From: Stomatobaculum sp.
Lineage (GTDB): Bacteria; Bacillota_A; Clostridia; Lachnospirales; Lachnospiraceae
Length of the DNA: 64,000 nt
NCBI GenBank assembly: GCA_017449925.1
Contig: JAFSYO010000124.1
Coordinates: 1-64,000, forward strand
Direction: 5' to 3'
Positions 1-9,216 of this stretch are shown piece after piece. The stretch's first letter is position 1. Every line of letters begins with the position of its first letter. The notes under the pieces were generated by a model. The model saw nothing but the letters and a program-made list of their open reading frames with translations. It was not told the DNA's origin and did no database searches. The translations under genes and the position numbers were made by a program.

Positions 1-316
<316 letters not shown>

Positions 317-326
317 TCAGTTATGT

Positions 327-914
327 TCACATATTCTTCAAAAAGATCTCGAGCCCGATAAAGACCAGGATGCATCCTCCCAGCACGGAAGCTTTCCAGG
401 ACAATGCCGTTCCGGCGCGTTTTCCGATCATAAGTCCGCCGATACAGATAATAAAAGTCACTGCGGCGATGATCAGTGACGCGAGAAATGCCTCCAGCAG
501 ATGATATTCCGCGATGGCAAACCCCACAGAAAGAGCGTCGATGGACGTTGCGATCCCCTGCAGCAATAAGTCGTTCCCGGAAAGGATGGGCCTATCTTCG
601 CTTTCGCCGCTCTGCCCTCTTTCCCGGATCCCTTCCAGGATCATTTTCCCTCCGAGATAAAGAAGCAGTCCCAAAGCGATCCAGGGGATCAGCTTCCGGA
701 AAGCGGAAAAAAGAAGGAGGATGGTGTGTACGCAGGCCCAGCCGATCATGGGCATCAGGAACTGAAAGAACGCGTAGACGCCGGCAATGAAGCTCATCCT
801 CCCCTGCGGCATCCGGGGTTCATGAAGCCCGTTTGCCAGCGAGACGGAAAAAGCGTCCATGGCAAGCCCGACGCCCAGTGCCGCGCTGTTCAGTAAAAAC
901 AGCAGACTTATCAT
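327..914 (-). CDS. mntP: manganese efflux pump MntP
   Basis: 195-residue integral membrane protein of the MntP/YebN family, which exports Mn2+ and protects against manganese excess. Six hydrophobic segments can be read. The first carries the conserved LAMDAFSVSLANG motif (Asp near residue 20) and the fourth carries GIATSIDALSVGFA, the two related aspartate-bearing motifs that characterise the family. Length is normal (about 190). The ATG overlaps the nfo stop codon in an ATGA junction, so it is translationally coupled to nfo. In many bacteria mntP is controlled by a yybP-ykoY riboswitch; none can be present here because the gene starts inside nfo. Confidence 0.95.
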   Translation of the reverse strand: MISLLFLLNSAALGVGLAMDAFSVSLANGLHEPRMPQGRMSFIAGVYAFFQFLMPMIGWACVHTILLLFSAFRKLIPWIALGLLLYLGGKMILEGIRERGQSGESEDRPILSGNDLLLQGIATSIDALSVGFAIAEYHLLEAFLASLIIAAVTFIICIGGLMIGKRAGTALSWKASVLGGCILVFIGLEIFLKNM

Positions 915-1744
915 TTCGCCAACCCCCTCAGCATCCGGATCTCGCCTGCATAACCGTCATTATCCTCCTGAGGCGTCTCCAGGATAAACGGAAGATCCCG
1001 CAGGGCCGGATGCGTGACCACAGCCCGGAAAGTCTCCGTTCCCAGTGTTCCGAAGCCGATCTTTTCATGACGGTCCTTGTGGGAATCAAAAGGATTCTTG
1101 CTGTCATTGATATGAACAGCCTTCAGCCGCGAAAGGCCGATCACCCGGTCGAACTCTTCGACGACGCCGTCCAGCCCGCGGACGATGTCATAGCCCCCGT
1201 CATGTACATGGCAGGTATCCAGACACACACCCACTTTTTCCGAAAGCTCCACCTGGTCCAGGATCTCCCTCAGTTCCTCAAAACATCCGCCGATCTCGCT
1301 TCCCTTTCCGGCCATGGTCTCCAGAAGCACCGTGGTGTGCATCTCCTTCCAGAGCAGTTCGTTCAGGGCCTCCGCGATCATGCGGCATCCCGCCCCGGTC
1401 CCCTGTTTCATATGACTGCCCGGATGGAAGTTATAGTAATTTCCCGGCAGATATTCCAGCCGCCGCAGATCCTCCGCCATAGATTCCTTCGCAAAGATAC
1501 GGTTTGATTCTTTGTCGGAGCAAAGGTTATAGGTGTAAGGTGCATGGGCCACCAGCGGAGCGAAATGATGCTCTTCCAGAAGCGCCGCCAGGGCTCCTGC
1601 ATCATCCTCGTCCATGGGTTTAACATTCCCTCCCCGGGGATTCCTGGTGAAAAAAGCAAAAGTATCCGCCCCGATCCTGAGGGCCTCCTGCCCCATGGCC
1701 AGATATCCTTTTGTGCTGGAGAGATGACATCCGATATGCAGCAT
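911..1744 (-). CDS. nfo: endonuclease IV (AP endonuclease)
   Basis: 277-residue apurinic/apyrimidinic endonuclease of base excision repair, a zinc-dependent TIM-barrel enzyme that cuts 5' of abasic sites. The metal ligands of the family are all visible in order: His in VAHAPY, His in NFHPGSH, Glu in LLETMAGKG, Asp and His in CLDTCHVHDGGYD, His in KAVHINDS, Asp and His in DSHKDRHEKIG, and Glu in ILETPQ. Length matches the family (about 280). The start is supported by an AGGAGAAAGGAA ribosome site. It is the first gene of a two-gene unit with mntP (4-bp overlap), an odd pairing of DNA repair with manganese export. Confidence 0.96.
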   Translation of the reverse strand: MLHIGCHLSSTKGYLAMGQEALRIGADTFAFFTRNPRGGNVKPMDEDDAGALAALLEEHHFAPLVAHAPYTYNLCSDKESNRIFAKESMAEDLRRLEYLPGNYYNFHPGSHMKQGTGAGCRMIAEALNELLWKEMHTTVLLETMAGKGSEIGGCFEELREILDQVELSEKVGVCLDTCHVHDGGYDIVRGLDGVVEEFDRVIGLSRLKAVHINDSKNPFDSHKDRHEKIGFGTLGTETFRAVVTHPALRDLPFILETPQEDNDGYAGEIRMLRGLAK

Positions 1745-1878
1745 AAAGTTCCTTTCTCCTGCCTGGCCGGTGCCAATATCCTTCTCCCGGCCGCAGTCTT
1801 CATTATGGTATCATCTGGCTGTGATACTTTCTATACACTTTCCGAAAATATTCGTTAGCTGAACAAACACATATTTCG

Positions 1879-1884
1879 TATAAT
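1879..1884 (+). promoter_or_regulatory. candidate -10 box for the PfkB kinase gene
   Basis: TATAAT lies about 80 bp upstream of the kinase ATG in the nfo/kinase divergent gap. No good -35 is visible at 17 bp spacing, so this is only a candidate. Confidence 0.35.
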
Positions 1885-1963
1885 AAGGCTGACGGCAGAA
1901 TAATGAAACCTGCTGTCTTTTCTGAAAGACAGAATACTCGCGCGATGCAGATGGAGGGATAAG

Positions 1964-2869
1964 ATGGATGTGATCGTCATCGGGCCTGTCGTGATGGATA
2001 TCACGGCCAGGACCATCGCAAAACAGGATACCTGGAAGGAAAAACAGAGGATAGAGGGCATCCGGCTCTCCACCGGCGGGGATGCGGCGAATCAGAGCAT
2101 CCGCCTCGCGGACCTTGACAGGTCCGTTGCTACTGTCGGCTGTGTCGGGAAGGACCAGGCCGGGATGCTGGCAAAGACTGCCCTGCAGAAACGCGGTGTG
2201 GAAATCTCCCGCATGAAAGAATCCGAGGACCGGGAGACCGGCTCCTCCCTGATCCTTGTGCGGGAGGACGGCGAGCGGAACATCTTCTCAAACAAAAGCG
2301 CCCACGAACAGATACAGAAGGAAGACTGCGCCTGGATCCGGGAGGCGACACCGAAGGCTTTATCCATCGCAAGCCTCTTCTCCGTGCCTTATCTGGAAGA
2401 AGACGGACTGGAAGAGCTGCTCCGGGACTGCCGCAGCAGGGGCATCCTGACCTTCGCAGATCTTGCTTCCGACAAGAAACACCAGGGTCTGGACGGGATA
2501 CGTCGCTTTCTCCCTTATCTTGACTATTTTCTGCCCAGCGAGGCGGACGCCCTGGCTATGACCTGCTCCTCCTCCCCGGAGGAAGCTGCGGAAGTGTACC
2601 TTGAAAACGGCGCCTCCTGCGCTGTCATCAAGTGCGCGGCCCGGGGCGCTTATTACAGCAACGGGAACGAATGCGGCTGGGTGCCGGCCCTCCCGGTGGA
2701 GCCGGTGGACACCACCGGCGCAGGGGACTGCATGGCAGCGCACTTCATCCACCATATCCTGAATGGTCTTGATCTGAAGGAAGCCTGCCGCCTCGCCTGC
2801 GAGGCTGCGTCCTTAAGCACATTGCAAAACGGAGCCTCGCTGACGAAGCTCCATCTTCCTCCAATCTAA
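1964..2869 (+). CDS. PfkB/ribokinase family carbohydrate kinase
   Basis: 301 residues. N-terminal VIVIGPVVMDITAR, the sugar-site motif STGGDAANQSIRLADL (residues about 36-51) and the C-terminal PfkB signature PVDTTGAGDCMAAHF with the catalytic Asp of GAGD (about residue 252) are all present. The family phosphorylates sugars or nucleosides with ATP in the cytosol. The substrate cannot be named from sequence; ribose, fructose and related ketoses are the usual options. GGAGGG at 1953-1958 fixes the start. It stands alone between divergent nfo and convergent lipoprotein gene, with no transporter or isomerase nearby to identify the sugar. Confidence 0.88.
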   Translation: MDVIVIGPVVMDITARTIAKQDTWKEKQRIEGIRLSTGGDAANQSIRLADLDRSVATVGCVGKDQAGMLAKTALQKRGVEISRMKESEDRETGSSLILVREDGERNIFSNKSAHEQIQKEDCAWIREATPKALSIASLFSVPYLEEDGLEELLRDCRSRGILTFADLASDKKHQGLDGIRRFLPYLDYFLPSEADALAMTCSSSPEEAAEVYLENGASCAVIKCAARGAYYSNGNECGWVPALPVEPVDTTGAGDCMAAHFIHHILNGLDLKEACRLACEAASLSTLQNGASLTKLHLPPI

Positions 2870-2884
2870 ACCGCCTGACAGCCT

Positions 2885-2922
2885 GCGGCGGCTCCATACT
2901 TCAGGTGCCGCCGGTCTTTTTT
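2885..2922 (+). terminator. intrinsic terminator after the PfkB kinase gene
   Basis: GGCGGC (2887-2892) pairs with GCCGCC (2907-2912) and is followed by TCTTTTTTCC. It overlaps the 3' end of the convergent lipoprotein gene, whose stop is at 2901. Confidence 0.7.
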
Positions 2923-4316
2923 CCTGTCTTGATTTCAAAGCTGTATTCCTGAACGCTGTATGCTTTTTCCGCGGTCTTCTCATCCACCCCGGAAAGAGCT
3001 GTAGTCTCGCGGATCGTAAGCGTCTCCTCATCCAGATGAAGGATTTCCGACGTAATGTACAGCATCTCGCAGAAGAAAGAATCGCCCGCAGTTTTTCCGA
3101 ATTTCCTGCTCTCCTCCAGGTAAGCTTCGGCCCGCTGATCCACATCTTCATTGTACTGGAAAAGACTCTCGTAAAGTTCCGGATACTTCTCCCAGTCTGT
3201 TTCAATATGGGTAACGAAGGCTGAACAGGAACCATTCTCCGAGACATATTCTTCCGGCATACTGATGTCCTGACGGTATACCATCGGATATTCCGGCGCC
3301 TGCATTTTGAACAGCTCCGGATGATCCTCATAGCGGATCAGCGCCCGCTGCTCTGAGAATCCAAGGCTCAGCACATAGGGTCCGAACAGAACCTCCAGCC
3401 CCTCGGGGGTAAGGTACCAGATATCGTCTCCTGCATCCTCATATTGTTTCAGCGTTTCTTCAATGACTTTTTCCGGATCTGAATCAGAGATCAAAGAAAG
3501 CTCCTCGGAGTATTCCTCCTCCATTGCCTCGACGATCAGTTTCGGCAGTTTATTCCGGTCCTTCACGATATCCGTAAGTTTCAGGACCGCTCCAGTCTTC
3601 GGATCAATGGTCCAGGCCCTGTATTCCCAGTAGTTGTGGGCTCCTCCGATATCAGTCCTCCGCACTCTGAGAATGCTCACTGCCTCTTCATCCATTCTCC
3701 CGGGATCTAACATCAGTTCTTCACTGAGACTGCGCGAATTATCTCCCTGAGACTCTCTCAGGTCCTCCGCGTTTGACATGAGCTGTTCCTTGACATCGTC
3801 AGTGATCTGCAGATCTTCCTGATTGATCTTTTCCAATGTCTCCGCAAGTTTCGGCCACTTCTTCTCTTCTTCCTCCGGAAGAATCAGCTGGGCTGACCTG
3901 ACAAAAGCCGCTTCCTTCCCGTCCGCAGGGAAGAAAAGATGCTCCTGGTATTCGCAGACAGTCATCTGGATCATCGTCTGCCCGGAAAACTGCCCGGCGG
4001 AATCTTTCTGTTCATCTGCCGGTGCCGCAGATTTAAATGCCAATTCCGCTGTTTCTGCAGCAGCCTCTGTTTTCGCTGCGGTGTCTTCTTTTTTTGCTGC
4101 GGCTGTTTCCGCCTCCGCAGCCCCGCCTTCGGCATTTTCCGCTTCTTTCGTCTCTGCAGCTTCCGCCGCCTTTGTCTCTTTATCTCCCGCGGCTTCCACT
4201 GCCTTCTCTGCCGCTGCCTTCGTCTGCTTCTCAGAAGAAGACTTCTGTCCGCATCCGGACGCCACGACCGCCAGCATCACTGCAGCAGCCGCAAATTTGA
4301 TCAAACTTTTTTTCAT
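2901..4316 (-). CDS. secreted lipoprotein with DUF3298/RsiV-like C-terminal domain
   Basis: 471 residues. The start MKKSLIKFAAAAVMLAVVASGCGQ is a lipoprotein signal with lipobox ASGC (Cys at about 22), so it is probably anchored on the outer face of the membrane. Residues about 25-105 are a low-complexity Ala/Glu/Lys linker (KAAAEKAVEAAGDKETK and onward). After this comes a folded region. Its segment ending VLFGPYVLSLGFSEQRALIRYEDHPELF resembles the DUF3298 domain of RsiV-type lysozyme sensors, where the FGPY-L-G motif is usual. No DUF3298 partner sigma factor is nearby. A strong GGAGGGAGG precedes the ATG. The function is not known; binding of a cell-wall ligand is an inference from the RsiV resemblance. 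Confidence 0.8.
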   Translation of the reverse strand: MKKSLIKFAAAAVMLAVVASGCGQKSSSEKQTKAAAEKAVEAAGDKETKAAEAAETKEAENAEGGAAEAETAAAKKEDTAAKTEAAAETAELAFKSAAPADEQKDSAGQFSGQTMIQMTVCEYQEHLFFPADGKEAAFVRSAQLILPEEEEKKWPKLAETLEKINQEDLQITDDVKEQLMSNAEDLRESQGDNSRSLSEELMLDPGRMDEEAVSILRVRRTDIGGAHNYWEYRAWTIDPKTGAVLKLTDIVKDRNKLPKLIVEAMEEEYSEELSLISDSDPEKVIEETLKQYEDAGDDIWYLTPEGLEVLFGPYVLSLGFSEQRALIRYEDHPELFKMQAPEYPMVYRQDISMPEEYVSENGSCSAFVTHIETDWEKYPELYESLFQYNEDVDQRAEAYLEESRKFGKTAGDSFFCEMLYITSEILHLDEETLTIRETTALSGVDEKTAEKAYSVQEYSFEIKTGKKTGGT

Positions 4317-4405
4317 TCTGCCTCCCTCCTTCTGTTTCTACTGAAAGGAAAACTCCTGAACCGGTCACAGCATTTTAATGAATACTGATAATGAAAGTCC
4401 CTCGT

Positions 4406-4434
4406 ATTCTAATTGATTTTTATATAGAAAACAA
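4406..4434 (-). promoter_or_regulatory. promoter of the DUF3298-like lipoprotein gene
   Basis: On the minus strand TTGTTT (4434-4429), a 17-bp spacer, then TAGAAT (4411-4406), about 90 bp upstream of the ATG. Confidence 0.55.
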
Positions 4435-4446
4435 GACAGGCATATA

Positions 4447-4476
4447 ATGACAGAACAATCTTCTATCGTCTATAAT
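4447..4476 (+). promoter_or_regulatory. promoter of the MoaE-like gene
   Basis: ATGACA (4447-4452), an 18-bp spacer and TATAAT (4471-4476). A second TATAAT lies at 4487-4492. Both are upstream of the gene starting at 4556. Confidence 0.55.
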
Positions 4477-4555
4477 CAATCTCGTTTATAATAGAATACC
4501 GGTAATCAGATTAGTATTTATTTCAAGACATAGTTTCATGTATCAAGGAGTCCTT

Positions 4556-4954
4556 ATGGGAAGAAAAGATCTGCCGTCCATGGATTCATGGCTTCGGGAA
4601 GCGAAGCAGGACAAGGACGCGCACAATGTGGGAATGTACCTGGTGCACAATGGGGTGGTCCGGGAGAGTGCCAGAGCCGCGGTCAGACAGGGTGCAAAGG
4701 ATACAGCTCCGGTGAAGGGGATGTATTTTTCGTATGATAAAGAGAAGGTAGAGGCTGCGGCCGCGGAAACTTACCGGATGCCCGGGATCTATTATGTCCG
4801 CACCTGGCTGAACGAGGGGCAGCTGAAGCTGGGAGATGATATCATGTATGTCATGATCGGCGGGGACATCCGCCCCCGGGTGGTGGACGCGCTGCAGTTT
4901 CTGGTGGGAAAGATCAAGAATGAATGTGTAGTTGAAAAAGAACTGACTGACTAA
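4556..4954 (+). CDS. MoaE-like protein (molybdopterin synthase large-subunit homologue)
   Basis: 132 residues from the ATG at 4556, chosen because AAGGAG at 4545-4550 has ideal spacing to it; the in-frame ATG at 4538 has no ribosome site. It resembles MoaE. GMYLVHNGVVRESAR corresponds to the MoaE strand that carries the G-VR motif. The C-terminal GKIKNECVVEKE places two lysines seven residues apart, as Lys119 and Lys126 are in E. coli MoaE. MoaE transfers sulfur from thiocarboxylated MoaD to precursor Z. No other moa or mob gene is in the window, and the family in Clostridia often occurs alone, so a role outside molybdopterin synthesis is possible. It ends 20 bp before the EamA permease and is probably cotranscribed with it. 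Confidence 0.72.
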   Translation: MGRKDLPSMDSWLREAKQDKDAHNVGMYLVHNGVVRESARAAVRQGAKDTAPVKGMYFSYDKEKVEAAAAETYRMPGIYYVRTWLNEGQLKLGDDIMYVMIGGDIRPRVVDALQFLVGKIKNECVVEKELTD

Positions 4955-4974
4955 GAATCGAAAACAGGGTTACT

Positions 4975-5913
4975 ATGGAAAAACGCAATGACAGCACTTG
5001 TCTTCTGATGCTCACAGCATCGATGGTGATCTATGGAACCATCGGTATTTTTCGAAGATCCATTCCGCTGTCCTCCGGACTTCTCGCCTGCGTGCGGGGC
5101 TTTCTCGGCTCCGCCTTTCTCGCGGCCTTCGTGAAGCTCCGGGGCGGGACGCTGCGCCACGGCATGGCGCGCAGAGACTTTAAGCTTCTGGTCCTCTCCG
5201 GCGCGATGATCGGCATCAACTGGATCTTTCTTTTTGAAGCTTTTAATTACACCACGGTCGCTGCCGCCACGCTTTGCTACTATATGCAGCCGACGATCGT
5301 GATCCTTCTGTCGCCGCTTCTTCTGAATGAAAAGCTGACAAAAAAGAAGCTGCTATGCGCCGCCGCTGCCATCGCGGGAATGGTCCTGGTGACCGGTCTC
5401 CCGGCCCCCGCCGCGGGCGATGCCGCCGGCGCTGTCGGTGCCGCGGGCGATGCCGCCGGCGCTGTCGGTGCTGCGGGCGCTGCTTCCGGCAATCTGAAAG
5501 GGATCCTCTTCGGGCTCGGGGCGGCAGCCCTCTACGCGGCTGTGATCATCACCAATAAGAAACTCGGCCCGGTGGACGTCTATGAGAAGACCATCCTGCA
5601 GCTTTTCTTTGCCGCTGCGGTGCTGATCCCCTATCTTATTGTTACAGAGAACTTCAGTGCACTCCAGCTGACCGCAAAGGCTGCAGCTCTGCTTCTAGTG
5701 CTGGGCATCGTCCACACCGGCATCGCCTACGCACTTTACTTCGGCAGCATGGACGGCCTCCGGGCGCAGACCATCGCGTTGTTCAGCTATATCGATCCGG
5801 TGGTGGCGCTGTTCCTTTCCGCCCTGCTGCTCAAGGAGCCGCTTACTCCCGCCGGCATGATCGGCGCGGTGTTGATCCTTGGTTCCGCAGTTTTCAGTGA
5901 ACTGCAGTTATAA
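4975..5913 (+). CDS. EamA/DMT-family transporter with an internal Ala/Gly repeat
   Basis: 312-residue membrane protein with ten hydrophobic segments in two homologous EamA halves (residues about 8-140 and about 180-312). The first half carries AMIGINWIFLFEAFNYTTVAAATLCYYMQP. The second carries ALYFGSMDGLRAQTIALFSYIDPVVALFLSALLLKEPLTPAG, typical of drug/metabolite exporters. Substrate unknown; amino-acid or metabolite export is usual. The loop between the halves is a repetitive GDAAGAVGAA sequence encoded by a tandem repeat. The ribosome site (AGGG) is weak, so translation may depend on coupling with the gene 20 bp upstream. Confidence 0.88.
   Translation: MEKRNDSTCLLMLTASMVIYGTIGIFRRSIPLSSGLLACVRGFLGSAFLAAFVKLRGGTLRHGMARRDFKLLVLSGAMIGINWIFLFEAFNYTTVAAATLCYYMQPTIVILLSPLLLNEKLTKKKLLCAAAAIAGMVLVTGLPAPAAGDAAGAVGAAGDAAGAVGAAGAASGNLKGILFGLGAAALYAAVIITNKKLGPVDVYEKTILQLFFAAAVLIPYLIVTENFSALQLTAKAAALLLVLGIVHTGIAYALYFGSMDGLRAQTIALFSYIDPVVALFLSALLLKEPLTPAGMIGAVLILGSAVFSELQL
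5413..5490 (+). repeat. 30-bp in-frame tandem repeat in the EamA gene
   Basis: Two adjacent 30-bp units (5413-5442 and 5443-5472) differ only at the last base. A degenerate 18-base partial third copy follows. Each unit encodes AGDAAGAVGA, so copy-number change keeps the frame. Confidence 0.9.
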
Positions 5914-5917
5914 TCTG

Positions 5918-5946
5918 ACGGCCCTGACCAATCGAGTCAGGGCCGT
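5918..5946. terminator. bidirectional terminator between the EamA gene and sbcC
   Basis: ACGGCCCTGAC (5918-5928) pairs perfectly with GTCAGGGCCGT (5936-5946) around a 7-base loop, followed by TTTCT. It separates two convergent genes. Confidence 0.85.
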
Positions 5947-5949
5947 TTC

Positions 5950-8900
5950 TCAGCTGATCTGCCAGGTAAGATAACTTCCTTCTTCATTCTTCTTTACCAG
6001 CAGCTGGTCTTCGATCTCTTGTTTTAATTCCGTGACGTGGGAGATGATCCCGATCAGCTTGGAGCCTCCTGCCATATCTTTCAAGACTTTGACCGCCTGA
6101 TTCCTGGAGTTGTCGTCCAGGGAGCCGAATCCCTCGTCGATGAACATCATATCGAGGTTGATGGCTGCGGAGCTCTCTTGGATCTGATCCGCCATGCCAA
6201 GAGCCAGGGACAGCGCCGCCATAAAGGACTCTCCTCCGGAAAGGGTGCGGATCTCCCGGTCCCGGCCTGTCACTTTGGAATATACCATCAGGTCCAGTCC
6301 CCTGTTCTTCCCCTCTCCTGCCTTCGTGTCCTGGGTCATTCTCAGCTCGAACTGGCCAGCCGACATTTCCCGGAAGCGTATATTCGCTTTGTGGAGGATC
6401 CGCTCCAGATAGTATCTCTGCACAAAAGTCTCGATGTCCATCCTGGCGCCGCTCCGCTTTCCTCCCAGACGTTCGTAGAGACCGTCGATCCGGTTAAATT
6501 CCGAAGCGATCCGGCTGCGCTCCTCCATCTTCGGCGCCAGGGAATTCCATACTTTGCAGTTCGTCCTGTATTCCTCGTTCTTTGCTTCCAGTTCACGCTG
6601 CGCTTCGTCCAGTTTCTGCTGCGCTTCGTCCCGGGATGCCTTCAGCGCGGTAAGGTCCGGCTTTTCCTGCTCCCCGATGGCTTTCCGGGCGGCCTCCAGG
6701 GCTCCCGCGGCAGCAGCCTTTCTTCTGTGATGAAGCTCCGCTTTCTTGCGAAACGTCTCTGCCACGGAGGAACCATACTGTCCGGTCAACTCCTTCCACT
6801 CCGATTCAGAAAGATCCTTTTTTTCCATCACAGCTTCGTAGGCATTCCTTCTGCGGTCCCGCTCCTCCAGCTGTTCCGGCAGTGACTCTTCGTATTTCCG
6901 GATCAGTGTCTCCGCACTTTGCTTTGCCTTCCCTGACACATCCGCCTGGGCCCGCGCCGCCTTCCATCGCCCCGCGGCGTCCTTCTTTTTCTGTTCCGCA
7001 GCGCGAAACGCCAGGGCTGCTTCCTGCTCTGTCGGATAATCGACCTGCTTCTCCAGTTGCTCTGCCACAGCCACTAAAGAAGCCTGTTCCTCTTTTCGTA
7101 AAGTCACGGCTTTTGCAGTCTGTTCCGCCGCTTTTCCAAGGCGCTCTTTTTCCTCTTCCGCTCCCTGCAGTTTTTCCTGAAGTTCTCTCCGTTCCGCGGC
7201 ATCTTTCCTGCGGGCCGATCCTTCTTCCCGCAGCCTCTCCTGGTACTCTGCCAGGGACTTCTCCGCTCCGGAAAGGAACATATCCGCGGATTCTGCCAGG
7301 ATTCCTGCGGATTCTCCTGCGTCAGACAATACTCCCTGAACTCCCGTATCTTCTAATACGATCCCCGCGCCTTTCAGCGCAGTTTCCATCCGGACCTGCA
7401 GCTTCCTGCAGGTCTCTTTCAGATGCCCCTCTTTTTCCTCCAGCAGTCTTGCCGAAGCCGAAGCCGCCCCGCTCTTCCGGGTGTATTCTTCTCCCAGCCT
7501 CCTGACTTCCTGTTCCAGCTTCTCAAGTATTTCCCTCGTCAGTTCGGAATGGATAGTCTCGATCCTGCAGGGAGAGGGATGGCTTCTGGAACCGCAGACC
7601 GGGCATGGCTCTCCTTCGATCAGCTTCTGCGCGAGGAATCCGGCCTGGGCGTCAAAAAAGGCCCGCTGTTTCTGCTCATGTTCCTCCTTCTTCCTGAAAT
7701 AATCCGCCCGGACTGCAGCATAAGCGGCCGCGTCCTGTTCAGCGCAGCTTCTTTGACGTTCCGTTTCTTTCTGTTCCCTCTTTGCTGCCAGAAGATCCTC
7801 TTCGATCTTCCCCGCTTCCAGTTCCCGGCTCTGCCAGAGGGCCAGGAGCCCTTCCGCGCCGGAAAGCTCCTCCGCCCGCTTTCTCCACTCCTTTTCCCGG
7901 AGCTCGAAGCGGAGTACGGCATCTGCTGCATTGCCTGATGCAGTCTCCGCCGCCTGGACTTCCTTCCCTTTTTCCCGGATCCTCTGCTGTGCCGCAGCAA
8001 GGTTCCTCAGCGTTTCTACGGCTTTCCTGACCCGCAGCTCCACTTTGCTGAAGGCCGCAGCTTCCGCATCCGCCGTATCTTTTGCGGCCTGTTCCGCTGC
8101 CGCAGCGGCTTCAGCCTGATCTTTCAGCCCCGGCAGCGCGTCTCTCTGTTCCTGAAGACTGATGCGGGTATTCTCCGCATGCTTCACGGCGTCTAAAAGA
8201 CTGCCGTACACGCTGCTGATCTCATAGGCCGCGCTGATCTTCGCCGCCAGAATCTCTGTTCCCTTGATCTTCTCTTCGTCGGCCTCGCACACCGAAAGTT
8301 CCTGCGACGCCCTTTCCTTCTCTTCAAAAGACTTGAGGAGGGCCTCCGCCTTGGTGACGGCATCTCTCTTCTGGTCGCGGTCCCGGCCCAAAAAGTCCGC
8401 CGCTTCCTTCGCCCCGACGGCGCCCTGCTTCAGAAACGCGCAGAGGTCCTTAAGTTCTGCGAGGAACTGCTCCATCTCCGCCGTGTTCAGACGGTCGGAG
8501 GTGGTGATCCTTCGCTTCAGGTCCTTCAGGAGATCCGCCCGTTCCCAGTTCTCCGGGACCGACGCGTGACTCACCTCCTGCTGGCAGGCGGAGCGGATAT
8601 CCGCCATGGCGCTAAGCTTCCCTTTACGCCGCTCCGCAAGCTCCTCCACGATCTGCTGGAAGAGCCCGGTGCCGAAAAGTTTCCGGAATATCTCCTTTTT
8701 TCTGTTGGAGTCCGCCCGGAGAAGTTCCATGAATTCACCCTGGGCGATCATGGCCACCTGCATGAACTGACTCTTCGTCAACCCGACGATCTCCTCCAGC
8801 TTCCGGTCTGTCTCCTTCTGGGGATACTCGGTCCCGTCCGGCATGGTCAGAGAGACTGATTCGCTGACAGACTGCTCAGCTGCGTTTTTCCGCTTCGCCG

Positions 8901-9216
8901 GCCGCATGTGCCGCGGCACCCGCCTGACAGTGTATTCTTCCTCCACTCCTCCGGCGCGCTCCGTAAAGGTGAGTTCCACGAAGGGCTCTGTCCCCGCGGG
9001 CGCGTACTGGCTCTGGAGTTCTGCCCCGTCCTTTTTATTCGCGGCGGAACTTGCTTCCCCGTAGAGCGCGAACACGATGGCGTCGAACAGCGTAGTCTTC
9101 CCGGCACCCGTATCGCCGGTGATCAGGAAGAGGTTCTGGGAGGTTATTGTAAAATCCACGTCGGTCTTCCGGCCGTAGGAGCCGAAGGCCTGCATTGTAA
9201 GCCTGACCGGTCTCAT
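5950..9216 (-). CDS. sbcC: nuclease SbcCD subunit C (SMC-like ATPase)
   Basis: 1088 residues, the Rad50-type partner of SbcD in a nuclease that opens hairpins and processes DNA ends. Walker A LITGDTGAGKTTLFDAI lies near residues 32-48. Two long coiled-coil arms, rich in Glu, Ala, Lys and Gln, flank the zinc-hook GEPCPVCGSRSHP near residue 537. The ABC signature RTLSGGESFMAALSLALG is near 990 and Walker B LDMMFIDEGFGSLDD near 1024. The ATG overlaps the sbcD stop (ATGA), as in most sbcDC operons. The coding strand is very GC- and purine-rich, which produces many spurious open frames on the other strand. Confidence 0.96.
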   Translation of the reverse strand: MRPVRLTMQAFGSYGRKTDVDFTITSQNLFLITGDTGAGKTTLFDAIVFALYGEASSAANKKDGAELQSQYAPAGTEPFVELTFTERAGGVEEEYTVRRVPRHMRPAKRKNAAEQSVSESVSLTMPDGTEYPQKETDRKLEEIVGLTKSQFMQVAMIAQGEFMELLRADSNRKKEIFRKLFGTGLFQQIVEELAERRKGKLSAMADIRSACQQEVSHASVPENWERADLLKDLKRRITTSDRLNTAEMEQFLAELKDLCAFLKQGAVGAKEAADFLGRDRDQKRDAVTKAEALLKSFEEKERASQELSVCEADEEKIKGTEILAAKISAAYEISSVYGSLLDAVKHAENTRISLQEQRDALPGLKDQAEAAAAAEQAAKDTADAEAAAFSKVELRVRKAVETLRNLAAAQQRIREKGKEVQAAETASGNAADAVLRFELREKEWRKRAEELSGAEGLLALWQSRELEAGKIEEDLLAAKREQKETERQRSCAEQDAAAYAAVRADYFRKKEEHEQKQRAFFDAQAGFLAQKLIEGEPCPVCGSRSHPSPCRIETIHSELTREILEKLEQEVRRLGEEYTRKSGAASASARLLEEKEGHLKETCRKLQVRMETALKGAGIVLEDTGVQGVLSDAGESAGILAESADMFLSGAEKSLAEYQERLREEGSARRKDAAERRELQEKLQGAEEEKERLGKAAEQTAKAVTLRKEEQASLVAVAEQLEKQVDYPTEQEAALAFRAAEQKKKDAAGRWKAARAQADVSGKAKQSAETLIRKYEESLPEQLEERDRRRNAYEAVMEKKDLSESEWKELTGQYGSSVAETFRKKAELHHRRKAAAAGALEAARKAIGEQEKPDLTALKASRDEAQQKLDEAQRELEAKNEEYRTNCKVWNSLAPKMEERSRIASEFNRIDGLYERLGGKRSGARMDIETFVQRYYLERILHKANIRFREMSAGQFELRMTQDTKAGEGKNRGLDLMVYSKVTGRDREIRTLSGGESFMAALSLALGMADQIQESSAAINLDMMFIDEGFGSLDDNSRNQAVKVLKDMAGGSKLIGIISHVTELKQEIEDQLLVKKNEEGSYLTWQIS

